Shown: positions 61,227-64,000 of the stretch, one piece after another
Position numbering within the stretch: the stretch's first letter is position 1
Layout: every line of letters begins with the position of its first letter
DNA from: QHXW01 sp963847515
GTDB lineage: Bacteria > Acidobacteriota > Terriglobia > Bryobacterales > Bryobacteraceae
DNA length: 64,000 nt
Assembly: GCA_963847515.1 (NCBI GenBank)
Contig: CAWKAA010000005.1
Coordinates: 2,108,001-2,172,000, forward strand
Direction: 5' to 3'
The notes under the pieces: model-generated
Databases searched by the model: none
Told to the model about the DNA's origin: nothing
The model's input: the letters and a program-made list of their open reading frames with translations, nothing else
Translations under genes and position numbers: made by a program

Positions 61227-62359
61227 TGGTTGGGTGCTTTTTCACCCAGCTTCTTCAGGAAGTCCGTGAACTCGCCGGAAGGCGGGCGCTTGAGTTTTTC
61301 CACCTCGGCCTTTTCGCGCTCGGCGTCCGCAGCGCGGCCTGCGTTGCGGTAGGAGAGCATCAGGTTGTAGTGCGCGGACTCATTGGCCGGTTGCAGCCGT
61401 ACCGCGCGCTCGAGCAATGGAATGGCTTCGTCATAGCGCTTGGCGTCAGCGCGAATTTTGGCGACGGCGAGCAGGGCTTCGCCGAAGTCGGGTGACTGCG
61501 TGAGCGCGTGCTCAAAGTGCGGCGCGGCTTCATGCGGCTTGTTCTCCGACAACAGAATCTGGCCAATTTCGTATTCCGCCACGGCATCACTCGGGTTCAG
61601 TTGCAGCTCCGCCTCGAATTCCCTGCGCGCCGCCGACAGAGCGGCGGGCGAATGCGATTGCAGGATGAGCGCACGCCCAAGCCGGAAATGGAGATTGATG
61701 GCTGATGGATTCTTTTCGATGGCTTTCCGATATTCCGTGATGGCGTCCGCATACCTGCCTTGAATTTCGAAAATCTCCGCGGAAACCTGATTCACGCGAT
61801 AGGAGGCGGGTGTCTTCTGAAACATCCGGAATACGACATCATTCCAAGCCTTCATGTGCAACCGGGCGGCTTGGTAGAGGACGTCGGCATCGGCAGGAAA
61901 CTCGCGTTGCAGCGCGAGGACCACGGGTAAGGCCGCATCCATGCGGTCATGGGCGAGATGACATTGCACCAGCGCGAGGCCGGCCAGGCGGCGAAGGTCG
62001 GCATTCTGCTTGTTGGTGAAGGCGTCGTAGAGATCGTTGGAGGCGATGTCGCAACCGCCGGTGGCAGCGCGGGACAGAGCGAGGAAGGTGCGTGCGTGGG
62101 CGTCACCGGGCTTGTTTTTCAACGCCTGTTCCAGCGTGGATTTGGCGGCATCGTATTTGCCTTGGTGAAATTCTTCAATGCCTTTGGCGACGGGATCTTG
62201 AGCGAAGCCGGAGGTAACCAGCAACAGGAAAGCTGTCAACAGATTGGCGGGGGGGTAGCGGCGGAGAACCGCTTCCTCTGGTCGCGGCTCAGTAAACGCC
62301 GGCCGATACTGAGCCGTGACCAAAGGGAGCGGTTGTGATATGCCCCTAGTGGCCGGCAT
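61223..62359 (-). CDS. TPR repeat protein
   Basis: A TPR protein of up to 378 residues. TPR units recur: YDAAKSTLEQALKNKPGD, YADAITEYRKAIEKNPSA, PHEAAPHFEHALTQSPDF and YDEAIPLLERAVRLQPAN. The ATG at 62359 overlaps the preceding stop, but a signal-like segment (NLLTAFLLLVTSGFAQ) lies at residues 39-54, so the true start is probably a TTG near 62239 or another codon close by. The stop overlaps the CRTAC1 start by four bases. TPR plus CRTAC1 pairs are common in these genomes. Confidence 0.75.
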   Translation of the reverse strand: MPATRGISQPLPLVTAQYRPAFTEPRPEEAVLRRYPPANLLTAFLLLVTSGFAQDPVAKGIEEFHQGKYDAAKSTLEQALKNKPGDAHARTFLALSRAATGGCDIASNDLYDAFTNKQNADLRRLAGLALVQCHLAHDRMDAALPVVLALQREFPADADVLYQAARLHMKAWNDVVFRMFQKTPASYRVNQVSAEIFEIQGRYADAITEYRKAIEKNPSAINLHFRLGRALILQSHSPAALSAARREFEAELQLNPSDAVAEYEIGQILLSENKPHEAAPHFEHALTQSPDFGEALLAVAKIRADAKRYDEAIPLLERAVRLQPANESAHYNLMLSYRNAGRAADAEREKAEVEKLKRPPSGEFTDFLKKLGEKAPNQ

Positions 62360-62582
62360 CGTCTAAGGCCAGGTCGAGGTTGCTGAAGCGGTGGCGCATC
62401 TTGCCATCGAACAGCCGGAAGCTGACGAGCGGCGGGGCGCCCGGAGCCATCTTCAGCGGAGGCGCGAGACGTTCAGAAGGTGAAACGGCAATCTCGAGCA
62501 CGCGGCCGGATTCCGCCACGAGCCTGGTTAAGCGCTCCACCTCTCCGGTTGCCAGCAGCGCCACAAGCAATAGAGGCATCAT
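62346..62582 (-). CDS. Small secreted protein of unknown function
   Basis: A 78-residue protein starting MMPLLLVALLATGEVERLTR, with a short signal followed by a strand-rich segment (VLEIAVSPSERLAPPLKMAP, LVSFRLFDGKMRHRFSN). No family recognised. The ATG overlaps the stop of the gene at 62579 and its own stop overlaps the TPR gene, so it is embedded in the same transcript. The small size makes the call moderately uncertain. Confidence 0.5.
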   Translation of the reverse strand: MMPLLLVALLATGEVERLTRLVAESGRVLEIAVSPSERLAPPLKMAPGAPPLVSFRLFDGKMRHRFSNLDLALDDAGH

Positions 62583-63841
62583 AAATTCATCCAGTCTTTC
62601 ATGGTACCGAACACTTGCGGCAGCTTGACCGGTGGCGCAGCGGTGAGCAGGGGGAAATCGGGCGGCGCGATGGCGAGCATCTCATCCATACCCTCGCCGA
62701 CGAACAAGTACGCCGTGTTGTGCCGGTACTCGGCATACTTCTCGCACTCCTGCCAGATGTACTGATCGAAGATCTCGAGATCCACGTAAGTGCCGAGCGT
62801 ATCCATCTGGGTCGGGATGGGATTCGAGATGTCCTGGTCGGTATATATCAAAAGGCTGGTGAACGGTTTGATCTTGTTGCGGATTCCGAACGAGGCGACC
62901 GTCAACGAAGGGCGCGCGCGCCGCACGGCTTGCACGGTGCTCCACTCCACGAAGGTGTTGTTGATCAGCAGCGTCCCATTGCCGCTGAGTAAAGTCGCCC
63001 GAGTGAATTCGGCAAGCACGGGGTCGCGGCTCATGTCGCCTTCGGAAGGGCGAATTTTGAGCTCCTTCAGCTTCGCCAGCAACTGGCGCGGGCCGCGCAC
63101 GTCCTGTGTCTTGAGGATATGCGTGACCTCGTTCGTGAGCCGGGCGCGATACTCACGCAGCTTATCGTAACTGAGCGCAATCAATCCGCCGGGATGTCCC
63201 AAACCACGCAACCCGCCGCCCGCTTCGATGGACCAGGCCGCGTAGGGCTCTTTCGCCAGCGCGTATCTGGCGCTGATGGAGTGCGCGGCTTCTTTACGCG
63301 CGGCGCCCGTCAGCAGTAGGGGCAGATAATCGGCAACGTCCTCGGGCGGGTCGAGCGGAATGCGCTTACCATGCTGGCGGATTCGCTGCCACATGCGATC
63401 TGGGCCCACTGGAAGCTCGGCCGGCGCGATCACGACAACCAGGCGGGTATGGCCCTTGCGCGCGATTTCTTCTTCGAGGATTGGATCGAGCCGCGCGAAA
63501 ATATCCGATACGGTCTTGCGCCACTCCGGGTAATGCGCCGAGCGGTTGAGAAAATCCACTTGATCGAGGGTGAAATGCCGCCGGGGCCAGGTTTTCTCAC
63601 TCACGCCCATGACCTGCTCGATGCGGCGCAGAGGCTCAAACAAATTCTCGACCAGCGCGGGATCGGACCGGTCGATGAGCGCAAACAACCGCTCGTGATA
63701 ACTACGCTCGGCGGGGAACAGCGTATCCCAGTCCTGGATTTGTTCGAAGAAGAATGTCGAGAAAGTAGGAGGCAGCCGGCCGAACAGGCCTTTATCCACC
63801 AGCGCCTGCAGAGCGGGAGACAGCTTGGACTCGCCGGCCAT
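62579..63841 (-). CDS. Conserved-looking hypothetical protein
   Basis: A 420-residue soluble protein without signal peptide that I do not recognise. Distinct segments are LPPTFSTFFFEQIQDWDTLF, RLVVVIAPAELPVGPDRMWQ, IPLDPPEDVADYLPLLLTGA, YTDQDISNPIPTQMDTLGTY and NTAYLFVGEGMDEMLAIA. The layout alternates strands and helices and the composition is clearly protein-like. The ATG overlaps the upstream stop (TGATG), so it is coupled to the phosphoesterase-type gene. Downstream are a small secreted protein and a TPR gene. Its job may be tied to that run. Confidence 0.6.
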   Translation of the reverse strand: MAGESKLSPALQALVDKGLFGRLPPTFSTFFFEQIQDWDTLFPAERSYHERLFALIDRSDPALVENLFEPLRRIEQVMGVSEKTWPRRHFTLDQVDFLNRSAHYPEWRKTVSDIFARLDPILEEEIARKGHTRLVVVIAPAELPVGPDRMWQRIRQHGKRIPLDPPEDVADYLPLLLTGAARKEAAHSISARYALAKEPYAAWSIEAGGGLRGLGHPGGLIALSYDKLREYRARLTNEVTHILKTQDVRGPRQLLAKLKELKIRPSEGDMSRDPVLAEFTRATLLSGNGTLLINNTFVEWSTVQAVRRARPSLTVASFGIRNKIKPFTSLLIYTDQDISNPIPTQMDTLGTYVDLEIFDQYIWQECEKYAEYRHNTAYLFVGEGMDEMLAIAPPDFPLLTAAPPVKLPQVFGTMKDWMNL

Positions 63842-64000
63842 CAGGCCAGGATCTCTCGGATGGGGCGGCCTGTGATTTCGCCCGCCTTGAAGCCGAGCAG
63901 CTCGGCTGTAGTGGCAGCCAGATCGACGTGGAAAACCGGGCGCTCGATTTCACCGGACGTGGCGCCAGCGCCCATAGCGAGCATCCACATATTCCGGCAA
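63841..64000 (-). CDS. Alkaline-phosphatase/sulfatase superfamily protein, C-terminal part
   Basis: The frame enters from the right edge; about 52 residues are visible. It reads RNMWMLAMGAGATSGEIERP, then VFHVDLAATTAELLGFKAGE and ITGRPIREILA before the TGA at 63843-63841. The string HVDLAATTAELLG followed by GRPIREIL is the common C-terminal end of alkaline-phosphatase-fold enzymes (phosphodiesterases, sulfatases). The catalytic Thr/Ser and most metal ligands are outside the window. The stop overlaps the start of the next gene by one base. Confidence 0.65.
   Translation of the reverse strand, partial: CRNMWMLAMGAGATSGEIERPVFHVDLAATTAELLGFKAGEITGRPIREILA

Noticed and set aside
1..64000. CRISPR arrays, rRNA or attachment sites
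   Set aside because: No regularly spaced direct repeats of suitable length, no rRNA signatures and no integrase-tRNA pairing were seen.

Overview
The window looks like part of an Acidobacteriota chromosome of the Solibacter/Bryobacter type. This is inferred from gene content, not from a marker gene. Pointers are a cytochrome-like DUF1587/DUF1592 protein next to a DUF1552 protein, an ADOP-type MacB-like permease, a VWA protein of the acidobacterial kind, an ECF sigma factor coupled to a TPR Ser/Thr kinase, CRTAC1/ASPIC-UnbV repeats, many secreted TPR proteins and clusters of tiny paralogous proteins. No rRNA, tRNA or CRISPR array was seen.

Layout. 0-8.5 kb: a hydrolase running off the left edge, the DUF1592-type/DUF1552 pair, two leucine-rich-repeat proteins and a D-aminoacylase-type amidohydrolase. 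8.6-13.4 kb: a decayed stretch with an amidohydrolase tail, a broken ADOP permease, an integrase-core scrap and an HNH scrap around an AraC regulator. 13.5-22.9 kb: a dense plus-strand redox/catabolic cluster holding a cofactor-free haloperoxidase-type hydrolase, a cytochrome b with a sulfite-oxidase-fold molybdoenzyme, a PrpD stub, two SDRs, RidA, a nitronate monooxygenase, a dehalogenase-like hydrolase, an enoyl-CoA hydratase and a dienelactone hydrolase. 22.9-29.5 kb (minus): TauE/SafE permease, VWA protein, large GH42-like protein and a multicopper oxidase with three frameshifts. 29.6-41 kb: YD-repeat protein, kinase/sigma pair, and a four-gene operon of secreted proteins, two with Gly/Met-rich segments. 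41-50 kb: a gene-poor accessory island with small paralogous families, an ART-like ORF, an IS21-type istA-istB element, a Crp/Fnr regulator and a structured-RNA candidate. 50-64 kb: a second GH-like protein, an orphan antitoxin, twin M48 proteases, small secreted proteins, brnT-brnA, an acetate-kinase-like protein, and a long minus-strand run of TPR, CRTAC1 and phosphoesterase-type genes.

How the genes work together. The 15.1-16.8 kb pair (membrane cytochrome b, Tat-exported molybdenum enzyme) can form a periplasmic oxidoreductase. The 17.1-22.9 kb genes look like a detoxification or degradation set. The sigma factor and kinase overlap and should be made together as a signalling pair. The 34-41 kb operon and the 57.9-64 kb run look like envelope or secreted protein systems.

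Two results deserve most attention. First, 47876-48059 folds on paper into a three-way junction plus a hairpin. All five imperfect pairs become G-U wobbles if the minus strand is transcribed, which points to an undescribed structured RNA. Second, seven clean frameshifts in otherwise well preserved genes all have the +1 sense, which suggests either systematic insertion errors or unusual gene decay.
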